Shown one piece after another: positions 23,457 through 31,911 of a DNA stretch of 48,590 nucleotides. Below the pieces are notes generated by a model. That model saw only the letters and a list, made by a program, of their open reading frames with translations, was not told the origin of the DNA and made no database searches. Positions within the stretch are counted from its first letter, which is position 1; each line of letters starts with the position of its first letter. The position numbers and the translations under genes were made by a program. The stretch comes from Mucilaginibacter sp. (lineage in GTDB: Bacteria; Bacteroidota; Bacteroidia; Sphingobacteriales; Sphingobacteriaceae), in contig JAQBOV010000066.1 in assembly GCA_028287895.1 (NCBI GenBank), positions 1 through 48,590 on the forward strand. Direction: 5' to 3'.

Positions 23457-25316
23457 ATGCCAGATATAATCCAGCTTTTACCCGATTCTGTTGCTAACCA
23501 GATTGCAGCAGGAGAAGTAGTGCAACGACCTGCGTCGGCTGTTAAGGAGCTGGTTGAAAACGCAATAGATGCCGGTGCCGATAAGATACAGTTGATATTG
23601 AAAGACGCGGGAAAATCACTGATACAGGTGATCGACAACGGCTGCGGGATGAGCCTTACGGATGCCCGCATGTGTTTTGAACGCCACGCCACCTCAAAAA
23701 TACGCAAGGCCGAAGACCTGTTTGCCATACACACGATGGGTTTTCGCGGCGAAGCAATGGCTTCTATTGCCGCAATAGCCCAAGTGGAGCTAAAAACACG
23801 CCGCCATGAAGATGAACTGGGCACCTGTATCCTGATAGAGGGTTCGGAGGTTTTGACTCAGCAGGCTTGTTCAGCTCATACCGGTACATCCATATCCGTT
23901 AAAAATTTATTTTATAATACGCCTGCACGCCGCAACTTTTTGAAAAGCAATCCGGTGGAATTCCGGCACATTGTTGATGAATTTCAACGCATAGCCCTTG
24001 CCAATCCGTCTGTATTTTTCACGCTGCACCATGACGGACAGGAAGTTTACCATTTACCCGCAACGCTGCTTAAGCAACGTATCGTTCACCTGTTTGGTAA
24101 TAATTATAACCAGCGTTTGGTGCCGGTTGAAGAGGATACCTCTATTATTAAGCTGCACGGCTATGTAGGCAAGCCTGAGTTTGCCCGTAAAACGCGGGGT
24201 GAGCAATTCTTTTTTGTCAATAACCGTTTTATACGCGATGCCTACCTGAACCATGCCGTATTGACCGCTTTCGAGGAATTGCTGCCGGATGAAAGCTATC
24301 CGCTATATGTATTGTTTATCGGCATCGACCCATCGAAGATCGATATCAATGTGCACCCTACTAAAACGGAAATAAAATACCAGGACGAAAAATCGATATA
24401 CGCCATCATCCGCTCGGCCGTAAAGCGCTCCTTAGGCCGTTATAATATAACCCCAAGTTTGGATTTTGACCAGGAAAACAGTATTGAACACCTGATCACA
24501 TCCAAGCCGCTTGAACAGATCGTACAACCTACGATTGCCTTTAACCCCGATTTTAATCCTTTCGCTGCCGAAATAAAAAAAGCAGACCGCAAGATCCCTT
24601 TCCCCGGCAGTGCGGGAGAACATCGGCCTGCCACTATTGCGCAAAACTGGGATACTTTGTACCAGATCAGCAAAAAAGAAACCCTGGCACAGCAGGAAAT
24701 GCACGGGGAAAGAACCATCCCTGTGCAGGAACAGGAAGTAAGCAAATCAAGCGAGCGGCAATTGTTCCAGATACATAACCGGTATATTCTTTCACAGATC
24801 AAGTCGGGTTTTATGCTGATCAGTCAGCAATCGGCGCATGAGCGTATTTTATATGAGCGCTTTTTGCATCAGCTGGAAAATCATTCGGGCACCAGCCAGC
24901 AGAGCCTGTTCCCGCAATCGGTTACCCTGCAAGGCAGCGATTTTGAGTTACTGAAAGAACTTTTGCCGGATATAAGGGCATTAGGGTTTGACCTGCGCGA
25001 ATTCGGTAAAAACACCGTGGTGGTTGAGGGCATCCCGGCTGACCTTAGCAATGTGGCAGAACATGCCCTGCTGGAGCATTTACTGGAAGGCTTTAAAAAT
25101 AATCTGGCCATTTTAAAGTTAGATAAGCGCGACAACCTGGCCCGCTCGCTGGCCCGTAACGGGGCCATCAAAGCAGGCACGAGATTGTCACTTGAAGAAA
25201 TGAATTTATTAATTGACCAGCTTTTTGCCTGCCAAATGCCTAATCTTGCACTTAATGGTAAACCGGTGATCAGTACTTTTACCTTAAATGAATTAGCCGA
25301 ACGATTTGAAAAATAA
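23457..25316 (+). CDS. mutL: DNA mismatch repair protein MutL
   Basis: 619 residues. N-terminal GHKL ATPase motifs are intact: ANQIAAGEVVQRPASAVKELVENAIDAGA, DNGCGM, RHATSKI and GFRGEAMASI. A middle transducer domain ends with INVHPTKTEIKY, then a linker of about 70 residues and a C-terminal dimerisation/endonuclease region. The DQHA(x)2E(x)4E nicking motif reads Ser456-Gln-Gln-Ser-Ala-His-Glu462-Arg-Ile-Leu-Tyr-Glu467: the metal-binding Asp is replaced while both Glu remain. The C-terminal Cys/His motif region also lacks the usual PHGRP (CQMPNLALNGKPV). It heads an operon with two rhomboid genes and an EEP gene. Confidence 0.96.
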   Translation: MPDIIQLLPDSVANQIAAGEVVQRPASAVKELVENAIDAGADKIQLILKDAGKSLIQVIDNGCGMSLTDARMCFERHATSKIRKAEDLFAIHTMGFRGEAMASIAAIAQVELKTRRHEDELGTCILIEGSEVLTQQACSAHTGTSISVKNLFYNTPARRNFLKSNPVEFRHIVDEFQRIALANPSVFFTLHHDGQEVYHLPATLLKQRIVHLFGNNYNQRLVPVEEDTSIIKLHGYVGKPEFARKTRGEQFFFVNNRFIRDAYLNHAVLTAFEELLPDESYPLYVLFIGIDPSKIDINVHPTKTEIKYQDEKSIYAIIRSAVKRSLGRYNITPSLDFDQENSIEHLITSKPLEQIVQPTIAFNPDFNPFAAEIKKADRKIPFPGSAGEHRPATIAQNWDTLYQISKKETLAQQEMHGERTIPVQEQEVSKSSERQLFQIHNRYILSQIKSGFMLISQQSAHERILYERFLHQLENHSGTSQQSLFPQSVTLQGSDFELLKELLPDIRALGFDLREFGKNTVVVEGIPADLSNVAEHALLEHLLEGFKNNLAILKLDKRDNLARSLARNGAIKAGTRLSLEEMNLLIDQLFACQMPNLALNGKPVISTFTLNELAERFEK

Positions 25317-25336
25317 ATTATAGTATTACACTACCT

Positions 25337-26056
25337 ATGAACGCATACAGGCAATCACCTTTCGCCAATTTAACACCAGTTGTAAAAAACCTGCTCATTA
25401 TTAATATTATATTCTATCTGGCTACCTGGGTACTGGGAAGCCGCGTTGATATGGTAACACTGCTGGGGGGGCATTATTTTAACTAATCATTGATCCGGGT
25501 ATGGCAGGTTATTACCTACATGTTCATGCACGGCAGTCTCGGGCACATATTTTTTAACATGTTCGCGCTGTTTATGTTCGGGCCTATACTTGAGTATAGC
25601 ATCGGGTCAAAGCGATTTTTCCAACTTTATTTTATTTGTGGAATCGGCGCAGTAGCCATTCAAATGCTGGTACAGGCCTTCCAGGTGCACGGCATAACCG
25701 GCGGATTTATGATCGCACATCCTGAACTGGATTCTTCTTTCCTTCAATATGGCGCAAACGCTCAAAAGTTATATGATATTTATAACACCCCGGTCGTTGG
25801 TGCATCAGGGGCAATTTTCGGCCTGCTCGTAGCTTTTGGAATGCTGTATCCCAACATGGAAATGATGATACTTTTTATTCCTGTTCCTGTTAAAGCTAAA
25901 TACATTATCCCGGTGTATATATTAGTTGAGATCTATTTGGGATTTGAGCAGTTCGGCGGAGACAATGTGGCGCATTTTGCACATCTGGGCGGGGCGCTGT
26001 TTGGTTTTATTATGGTAAAATTATGGCATTTACAAAGGCCGAACAACTATTTTTAA
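25337..26056 (+). pseudogene. Rhomboid intramembrane protease gene with in-frame stop
   Basis: The ATG at 25337, 20 bases after mutL, opens a typical rhomboid N-terminus (SPFANLTPVVKNLLIINIIFYLATWVLG, TM1). Codon 50 is TAA (25484-25486). The same frame continues without a shift: SLIRVWQVITYMFMHGSLGHIFFNMFALFMFG, then catalytic GASGAIFG and FAHLGGALFGF with the His. Restoring codon 50 gives 239 residues, the normal family length. Translation may restart at a TTG (25490) or a later ATG, but the product would lack TM1. Either a recent nonsense mutation, a sequencing error, or recoding. Next to it is an intact rhomboid. Confidence 0.8.
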
Positions 26057-26088
26057 CTATATTAGTTATAGTTAATAAACGTTAATTT

Positions 26089-26955
26089 ATGAGTACCCTC
26101 TGGCAAAATATTCAGTACAAAATGCTAAGGTCCGGCAGCAGGATAAACCTGCTGATCGGCATCAATGTGTTTATTTTTTTATTAATTAATCTCACATCGG
26201 TCATTGAGCGATTGGCCTTCCGCAGCGACCTGATCGGTTATTATTCAAACGAATATCTTTTACTGCCTTCATATCTCCCGAAATTACTTATCCGTTTCTG
26301 GACACCGGTAAGCTACATGTTTATGCATGCGGGCATTTTTCATATCCTGTTCAATATGCTTTGGTTATACTGGATGGGGCAAATATTTGAAGAATACCTG
26401 GGTAATAAACGCACTATTGGTTTATACATCTTAGGCGGATTAACAGGTGCGCTATTTTTTGTTGCTGCTTATAATATTTTCCCGTTTTTTGCCGGCGCTG
26501 TGGTTGGAAGCACGGTTGTGGGCGCATCGGCGAGCGTAATGGCGGTTATTGTTGCTACGGCCACGCTGCTTCCGGATTATAGCATAGGATTGATGTTCAT
26601 TGGCCCGGTAAAATTAAAATGGATAGCCATATTTTATATTCTCATTGATTTTTTAAGCATTGCCGGCCCAAATGCCGGAGGCGAATTTGCCCACCTTGGA
26701 GGTGCCTTATTTGGTTTTATTTATATCAAACAACTGCAGCGCGGACATGATTGGATCGGCGCTATCAACGGCATTTTCAGGCCGGGATCTAAATTGAAAG
26801 TGGCATCTAAAAATTCGGAAAGGAATTCAAACGCCAAGCCGCGACAAGAGGAAATTGACCGTATTCTGGATAAAATTTCACAAACGGGATACGGGAGCCT
26901 GAACAAACAGGAAAAAGAGATACTATTTCGCGCCAGCAAGGATAATGAAGGCTAA
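26089..26955 (+). CDS. Rhomboid family intramembrane serine protease
   Basis: 288 residues, multi-helix membrane protein. TM1 is about 19-36; the TM2 region holds TPVSYMFMHAGIFHILFNMLWLYWMG. The active site reads Gly-Ala-Ser147-Ala-Ser instead of the common GxSG, and His202 lies in FAHLGGALFGF. The Ser/His dyad is thus present. A cytoplasmic C-terminal tail of about 65 residues (rich in Lys, Arg, Asn, Glu) ends with LDKISQTGYGSLNKQEKEILFRAS, a short motif common to Bacteroidota rhomboids. It is third in the mutL operon, and its stop overlaps the start of the EEP gene by 11 bases. Substrate unknown. Confidence 0.92.
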   Translation: MSTLWQNIQYKMLRSGSRINLLIGINVFIFLLINLTSVIERLAFRSDLIGYYSNEYLLLPSYLPKLLIRFWTPVSYMFMHAGIFHILFNMLWLYWMGQIFEEYLGNKRTIGLYILGGLTGALFFVAAYNIFPFFAGAVVGSTVVGASASVMAVIVATATLLPDYSIGLMFIGPVKLKWIAIFYILIDFLSIAGPNAGGEFAHLGGALFGFIYIKQLQRGHDWIGAINGIFRPGSKLKVASKNSERNSNAKPRQEEIDRILDKISQTGYGSLNKQEKEILFRASKDNEG

Positions 26956-28051
26956 AAAACAACTTAACTTTATTGACAGGTTATTTCTTTGGATCAATAT
27001 TTTCCTGTGCGCCGCCCTGCTTATCAGCTACCTTGCCCCGGTAACCAATCCTCAAAAATTATGGGTGATCGCTTTTTTTGGTTTGGCTTACCCCATTCTG
27101 CTGCTGGGTAATGTAATTCTTATAGTTTACTGGCTGCTTCGCAAAAGCAAGTGGATGGTATTATCCCTGATCACCATCGCCCTGGGCTGGAACATACTCA
27201 ATAAAAACATCGGCCTTCGTTTTCCCTCAGCATTTGGCATGAAGAAATCGCAGACCCTGCGGATAATGACCTATAACGTACATAACTTTAAACGTTATGG
27301 AGCAAAAAACGACATCTCAACCAAGCACGAAATATTACAGATCATAGCTGAAGAACAACCTGATATTATCGGTCTGCAGGAATTTTATACACGCAAACGC
27401 GGGCAATATGACATGCTGGACTCCATCCAAAAAATATTGAAGTGCAACAGTTACTATTTTGAAGCTGTGCGGGCAAACAAGGATGAAGCCATCGGAATAG
27501 CGCTGTTCTCCAAGTTCCCCATAGCAGACCATGGGTTTATACAGTTGGCCGACAGATCAAGCGAAAACCAATGCCTTTATATCGATGTCAAAAAGGGTGA
27601 AAAAATGATCCGCGTGTATAACGTTCATTTACAGTCCATCCGTTTTGACCCCGATGACTACCGATATCTTAACAGCGTATCCCAACAGGGTAAAAAGGAT
27701 GTAAGTTCTGCTAAACGATTGGGAAGCAAGTTGAAAACGGCTTTTATAAAAAGAAGCCAGCAGATATTTAAAGTAAAAAACCATGCCGGTGTATGCCCTT
27801 ATCCTTATATCATCTCGGGCGATTTTAACGATACGCCGAGCTCATTTGCTGTAAACCAGATGTCTAAAGGGCTAAAGAATGCCTTCGGCGAAAAAGGCTC
27901 GGGTTTGGGGCGCACTTACAATGGCAACTTTCCTAATTACCAGATAGATTATATCATGGTCAGCCCAAAGTTTGAGGTGACAGGCTATAATATCACCGAA
28001 AGGAAACTGTCAGATCATTATCCGGTGTGCAGTGATTTGCTATTGAAATAG
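26945..28051 (+). CDS. Endonuclease/exonuclease/phosphatase family membrane protein
   Basis: 368 residues. Three hydrophobic helices occupy about 10-95 (LFLWINIFLCAALLISYLAP; FFGLAYPILLLGNVILIVYWLL; WMVLSLITIALGW). The EEP hydrolase domain follows from about 100: MTYNVHNFKRYG, PDIIGLQEFYTR (catalytic Glu), VYNVHLQSI, SGDFNDTPSS, YQIDYIMVSPKF and LSDHYPV (catalytic His). The fold covers nucleases, sphingomyelinases and inositol phosphatases, so the substrate cannot be named. The domain probably lies in the periplasm after the membrane helices. Last gene of the mutL-rhomboid-rhomboid-EEP operon. Confidence 0.92.
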   Translation: MKAKKQLNFIDRLFLWINIFLCAALLISYLAPVTNPQKLWVIAFFGLAYPILLLGNVILIVYWLLRKSKWMVLSLITIALGWNILNKNIGLRFPSAFGMKKSQTLRIMTYNVHNFKRYGAKNDISTKHEILQIIAEEQPDIIGLQEFYTRKRGQYDMLDSIQKILKCNSYYFEAVRANKDEAIGIALFSKFPIADHGFIQLADRSSENQCLYIDVKKGEKMIRVYNVHLQSIRFDPDDYRYLNSVSQQGKKDVSSAKRLGSKLKTAFIKRSQQIFKVKNHAGVCPYPYIISGDFNDTPSSFAVNQMSKGLKNAFGEKGSGLGRTYNGNFPNYQIDYIMVSPKFEVTGYNITERKLSDHYPVCSDLLLK

Positions 28052-28138
28052 CAGCAATTTGCACTGAGCAATCCCGCTAAAATTAATAACAGAGACCCCC
28101 AGGGGTCAAAGGCCGGCAGCATGACAAGCCGCCGTCAA

Positions 28139-28160
28139 TTCCCTGCTGCCAGGCAGGGAA
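28139..28160. terminator. Hairpin downstream of the mutL-EEP operon
   Basis: TTCCCTGC (28139-28146) pairs perfectly with GCAGGGAA (28153-28160) around a 6-base loop. No T tract follows immediately (a TTTTT run is about 30 bases on), so termination is tentative. Confidence 0.4.
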
Positions 28161-28355
28161 CTACCCTAGCCTGGGGCGCATTTTTAAAATATCCATTTTA
28201 TTTCAATGAGGATATCGCATAAAGGCCGGTGATATGATACGGGTTAAAAATTAATTGAAAACAGGAAACTATCCATCCATTAAAATTTTGCAAACCGATG
28301 ATAAAAAAATCCTTTACAGCGCCATTGAGATTTACAGGTGGCTGTAAAAAAATCG

Positions 28356-28363
28356 TAAGTTTG
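28356..28363 (+). promoter_or_regulatory. Predicted -7 box of cysS, five bases from the ATG
   Basis: TAAGTTTG matches TAnnTTTG; five bases (CCGGC) separate it from the ATG at 28369. A leader of at most two bases is predicted. Confidence 0.55.
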
Positions 28364-28368
28364 CCGGC

Positions 28369-29832
28369 ATGGAACAAAGTCTATTTGTTTACAATACTTT
28401 AACAAGGAAAAAAGAAAAATTTACCGCCTTGAACCCGCCTCATGCGGGAATGTATGTTTGCGGGCCTACGGTGTACAGCGATGTGCATTTAGGCAACTGC
28501 CGTACCTATATTTCATTCGACCTGATATTCCGTTATCTTACCCATTTGGGTTATAAAGTGCGCTATGTACGTAACGTAACCGACGCGGGCCATCTTGAAG
28601 GTGATGCCGGCGATCAGGGTGAAGATAAAATTTCCAAAAAAGCAAAACTGGCCCAACTGGAGCCGATGGAGATCGTGCAAAAGTACACCACCAGCTTTCA
28701 TCAGGTCATGCAGATATTTAATGTATTGCCGCCAAGTATTGAGCCTACTGCAACGGGGCATATTATTGAACAGCTGGAACTGGTACAACTCATATTGGAA
28801 AGAGGCTATGCCTATGAAGTAAATGGTTCTGTTTATTTTGATGTAGAGAAGTATAACCAAACGCAGGATTACGGTATTCTGAACAGGCGCAACCTGGAAG
28901 ATCTGATCAACAATACCCGCGATCTGGGCGGGCAGGATGAAAAACGCGGCAAGCTTGATTTTGCTTTGTGGATAAAGGCCAAACCCGAACACCTGATGAA
29001 ATGGCCTTCGCCATGGAGCATCGGTTTCCCGGCATGGCATTTGGAATGCTCGGCTATGAGCAACAAATACCTGGGCCAGCATTTTGATATTCATGGCGGC
29101 GGCATCGACCTGATGCCTACACATCATACCAACGAGATTGCACAAAATGTTGCCGCCTGCGGCAAAAACCCGGCTAACTATTGGGTACATACCAATATGC
29201 TTACGGTAAACGGGCAAAAAATGTCAAAGTCATTGGGTAACAGCTTTTTACCGCACGAGCTTTTTACCGGCGAACATTCTATATTAAATAAGGGTTATAG
29301 CCCGATGACGGTTCGCTTCTTCATTTTGCAGGCACATTACCGCAGCACGCTCGATTTTGGCAATGAAGCAATGGAAGCATCAGAAAAAGGCTTTAAACGC
29401 CTGATGAATTCCTTTACGCTGCTGGACAGTCTGGTGGCTGCCAATACGACGGATGTGGAGACAGCGCCTTTATTACAACGCTGTTATGATGCCATGAACG
29501 ATGATTTTAACAGTCCGGTATTAATTGCCGAACTATTTGAGGCATCCCGTGTGATCAATTCCGTCTATGATGGTAAAATGAAGATCGACGGCCCTAACCT
29601 GGAACTTTTAAGGCAACTAATGGCGCATTTCATTCTGGATGTTTTAGGACTAAAGAATGAACAGGCGGGTAATGACGATCTGCCCAAGGTACTCGATATG
29701 ATAGTTGGCCTGCGCAACGGAGCAAAAATCAATCGCGATTATGCCACATCAGATAAAATAAGAGCGGGCTTACAGGAAATCGGTTTCCAGTTAAAGGATG
29801 GAAAAGACGGTACAACCTGGAGCAAGATTTAA
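28369..29832 (+). CDS. cysS: Cysteinyl-tRNA synthetase
   Basis: 487 residues, class I synthetase charging tRNA-Cys in the cytoplasm. Zinc ligand Cys31 lies in CGPTVYSDVHLGN, where the HIGH motif reads His40-Leu-Gly-Asn43. KMSKSLGNSF carries the KMSKS signature. FPAWHLECSAMSNKYLG and IHGGGIDLMPTHHTNEIAQ are the remaining Zn and specificity blocks. The C-terminal helical domain is present (RNGAKINRDYATSDKIRAGL). Length is typical for the group. It is followed by a secreted NTF2-like gene 157 bases later. Confidence 0.97.
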   Translation: MEQSLFVYNTLTRKKEKFTALNPPHAGMYVCGPTVYSDVHLGNCRTYISFDLIFRYLTHLGYKVRYVRNVTDAGHLEGDAGDQGEDKISKKAKLAQLEPMEIVQKYTTSFHQVMQIFNVLPPSIEPTATGHIIEQLELVQLILERGYAYEVNGSVYFDVEKYNQTQDYGILNRRNLEDLINNTRDLGGQDEKRGKLDFALWIKAKPEHLMKWPSPWSIGFPAWHLECSAMSNKYLGQHFDIHGGGIDLMPTHHTNEIAQNVAACGKNPANYWVHTNMLTVNGQKMSKSLGNSFLPHELFTGEHSILNKGYSPMTVRFFILQAHYRSTLDFGNEAMEASEKGFKRLMNSFTLLDSLVAANTTDVETAPLLQRCYDAMNDDFNSPVLIAELFEASRVINSVYDGKMKIDGPNLELLRQLMAHFILDVLGLKNEQAGNDDLPKVLDMIVGLRNGAKINRDYATSDKIRAGLQEIGFQLKDGKDGTTWSKI

Positions 29833-29989
29833 AACTGGATATAAATTTAAAACACCAGTCCCTTGTACTTTAAGCGTTGCAAAACCGTTTATTACTTCGG
29901 TAATGAAAACTTTCTCTAAAACTTTGGGGTTAATAACTCAAAGTGTAGCTTAATTTTTATTATTAAATTGCCAAAAACCTGTTATAAGA

Positions 29990-30856
29990 ATGAAACGATT
30001 AATTTTAGCCGCTATTTTACTTATTGGCTCCCGGGGATTAGGTTTAGCACAAACAAACCTTGCAGCAGTAAGCAGGGTAGTGGATGCAGAACAAAGCTTT
30101 AACAAGCTGGTTGAACGCAAAGGTATAAAAGAGGCTTTTTTATCAGTAGCCGACCCCGAGGGAGTGGTATTTAAACCTGAAGCGGTTAAAATAACCGATT
30201 TTTACAATTCCATAGATAAACAACCAGGTACTTTAACCTGGAAGCCAAAATTTGCACGTATTTCGGCCAATGGAGACCTGGGCTTTACCGCAGGGCCTTA
30301 TGTTTATCAAAACGGCAAAACTGAAGATGATAAGGTTTTTGGTGATTATGTTTCGGTATGGCGTGCTGATGCGAATAACAAATTAAAACTATTGATCGAT
30401 CTTGGCATACAGCATCCTGAAAACGAACAGGAAGAAATAACCGATTTCAAAGATCCTGACCCATCAAAGAAAGTGGCGCCCAGTAAAGATCCATTTAACG
30501 GCAGAAGTATCATTATAGGCACCGATAAGATATTTAATCATGAATTGTCGGTTTCGGCGCTGGCTACTTACAAGGAGTTTCTTAGCCCCGAAGGGCGTTA
30601 TTACTTTCCAGGTTTTGATCCTATCACTGGCCCGGATAAGATCATGAAATTTATTGATAACGAGGACATCAGCATATCAGCTGAAACCATCAACGTTGGC
30701 CGCTCAACCAGCAATGACCTGGCCTACAGTTACGGACGTGCCCGTATAAAAAAGGGAGAGATCGTTAGCAATTATAACTATGTGCGCATCTGGGAGCTCG
30801 ACAAGAACCATAAATGGAACGTATTGCTTGAAATATTCTCGGCAGTGGAGCAGTAG
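29990..30856 (+). CDS. Secreted NTF2/SnoaL-like domain protein, unknown
   Basis: 288 residues with a signal peptide of about 21 residues (ending LGLAQ). Two similar halves are visible, each resembling a SnoaL/DUF4440-type NTF2 fold: first about 27-140 (VVDAEQSFNKLVERKGIKEAFLSVADPEGVVF ... GDYVSVWRADANNKLKLLIDLG), second about 180-288 (SALATYKEFLSPEGRYYFPGFDPITG ... YNYVRIWELDKNHKWNVLLEIF). Each half ends with a W-x-x-D/L-x-N-x-K-W/L-type strand, typical of the family. Catalytic or binding role unknown. It is a single gene between cysS and the convergent MoxR gene. Confidence 0.8.
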   Translation: MKRLILAAILLIGSRGLGLAQTNLAAVSRVVDAEQSFNKLVERKGIKEAFLSVADPEGVVFKPEAVKITDFYNSIDKQPGTLTWKPKFARISANGDLGFTAGPYVYQNGKTEDDKVFGDYVSVWRADANNKLKLLIDLGIQHPENEQEEITDFKDPDPSKKVAPSKDPFNGRSIIIGTDKIFNHELSVSALATYKEFLSPEGRYYFPGFDPITGPDKIMKFIDNEDISISAETINVGRSTSNDLAYSYGRARIKKGEIVSNYNYVRIWELDKNHKWNVLLEIFSAVEQ

Positions 30857-30943
30857 CGGTCAGTGACCGGTTAATTATAATTGAGGCTGGTCTAAAGCCG
30901 GAAACAGATGAGTCTAACTTTTCAGCCTTATAACATTCCAACT

Positions 30944-31906
30944 TTACAACAATCGTTCAATAATATCATCAGCAGATAATCCCTCTGCTTCAGCGTGATA
31001 ACTACGTATGATGCGGTGCCGCAATACAGGTTTTGCAATCGCCTGCACATCTTCGATATCCGGAGAATACTTGCCACTGATAACGGCATGACATTTAGCG
31101 CCCAAAATTAAAAATTGCGATGCACGCGGACCGGCGCCCCAGTTGAGTAAGCGCTTAACCTCGGGCGAAGCCAGATCGCTGCCGGGCCGCGTTTTTGATA
31201 CCAATTTAACCGCATATTCCAATACATGATCTGTTACCGGAATATTACGTACCAATTGCTGAAAATAAATGATCTGTTCGGCATTAAGCACTTTATTAAC
31301 ATCAGGCTTTGCCAGGCTCGTCGTATTTTTTACGATCAGCAATTCTTGCTGTAATGTAGGGTAATCAAGCGATACGTTGAACATAAAACGATCCAGCTGC
31401 GCCTCGGGCAGCGGATAGGTTCCTTCCTGCTCAATTGGATTTTGGGTGGCTAAAACAAAAAATGGCTGCGCCAGTTTGTGGGTAACTCCGGCAACGGTAA
31501 CCGCTTTTTCCTGCATGGCTTCTAACAGTGCAGCCTGTGTTTTAGGCGGTGTGCGGTTGATTTCATCAGCCAGGATGATATTTGAAAACACAGGACCTGC
31601 AATAAATTTAAAATTCCGGTCCTCGCCCAAAATTTCAGAACCAATGATATCAGATGGCATCAGATCGGGCGTAAATTGTATCCGGCTAAAATCCAGGTGG
31701 AGCACCTGCGCAACCGTTTGTACCAGCAAGGTTTTTGCTAAGCCAGGCACACCAACTAACAAACAATGCCCATTGCTGAATATTGAAATAAGTACAGACT
31801 TAACTACCTCATCCTGACCGATGATCACTTTGCCAATTTCAGAAAGAATATGCCTGTAGGTGTCCCTCAAAGCATCAGCAGCTTCCACATCTGTGCGGTG
31901 TTGCAT
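30944..31906 (-). CDS. MoxR family AAA+ ATPase
   Basis: 320 residues. Walker A GVPGLAKT (52-59), Walker B LADEINRTPPKTQAALLEAMQE, sensor FFVLATQNPIEQEGTYPLPEAQLDRF, and the C-terminal lid ending VLRHRIIRSYHAEAEG. MoxR ATPases act as chaperones for metal insertion or complex assembly, commonly with DUF58 and VWA-domain partners. None is adjacent here; instead the gene lies 5 bases downstream of the SurA-like gene on the same strand, so the two are co-transcribed. This suggests an envelope-related role, by inference only. Confidence 0.94.
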   Translation of the reverse strand: MQHRTDVEAADALRDTYRHILSEIGKVIIGQDEVVKSVLISIFSNGHCLLVGVPGLAKTLLVQTVAQVLHLDFSRIQFTPDLMPSDIIGSEILGEDRNFKFIAGPVFSNIILADEINRTPPKTQAALLEAMQEKAVTVAGVTHKLAQPFFVLATQNPIEQEGTYPLPEAQLDRFMFNVSLDYPTLQQELLIVKNTTSLAKPDVNKVLNAEQIIYFQQLVRNIPVTDHVLEYAVKLVSKTRPGSDLASPEVKRLLNWGAGPRASQFLILGAKCHAVISGKYSPDIEDVQAIAKPVLRHRIIRSYHAEAEGLSADDIIERLL

Positions 31907-31911
31907 ATCAG

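Larger units (their letters stand above)
28052..28368. other. 317-base spacer before cysS
   Basis: Contains a stem-loop at 28139-28160 after the EEP gene and, close to its right end, the cysS promoter box. A short GACCC/GGGTC inverted pair lies at about 28094-28107. No ORF, tRNA or T-box-like antiterminator is recognised, although cysS leaders in some phyla carry T-boxes. Confidence 0.5.

Noticed and set aside
25440..25486. Frameshift at the G7 run as cause of the split rhomboid
   Set aside because: Both halves are in the same frame, so the run length is consistent; the interruption is a substitution-type stop codon.
28052..28368. T-box riboswitch upstream of cysS
   Set aside because: No specifier loop or T-box sequence is recognisable, and the promoter box sits five bases from the ATG, leaving no leader.
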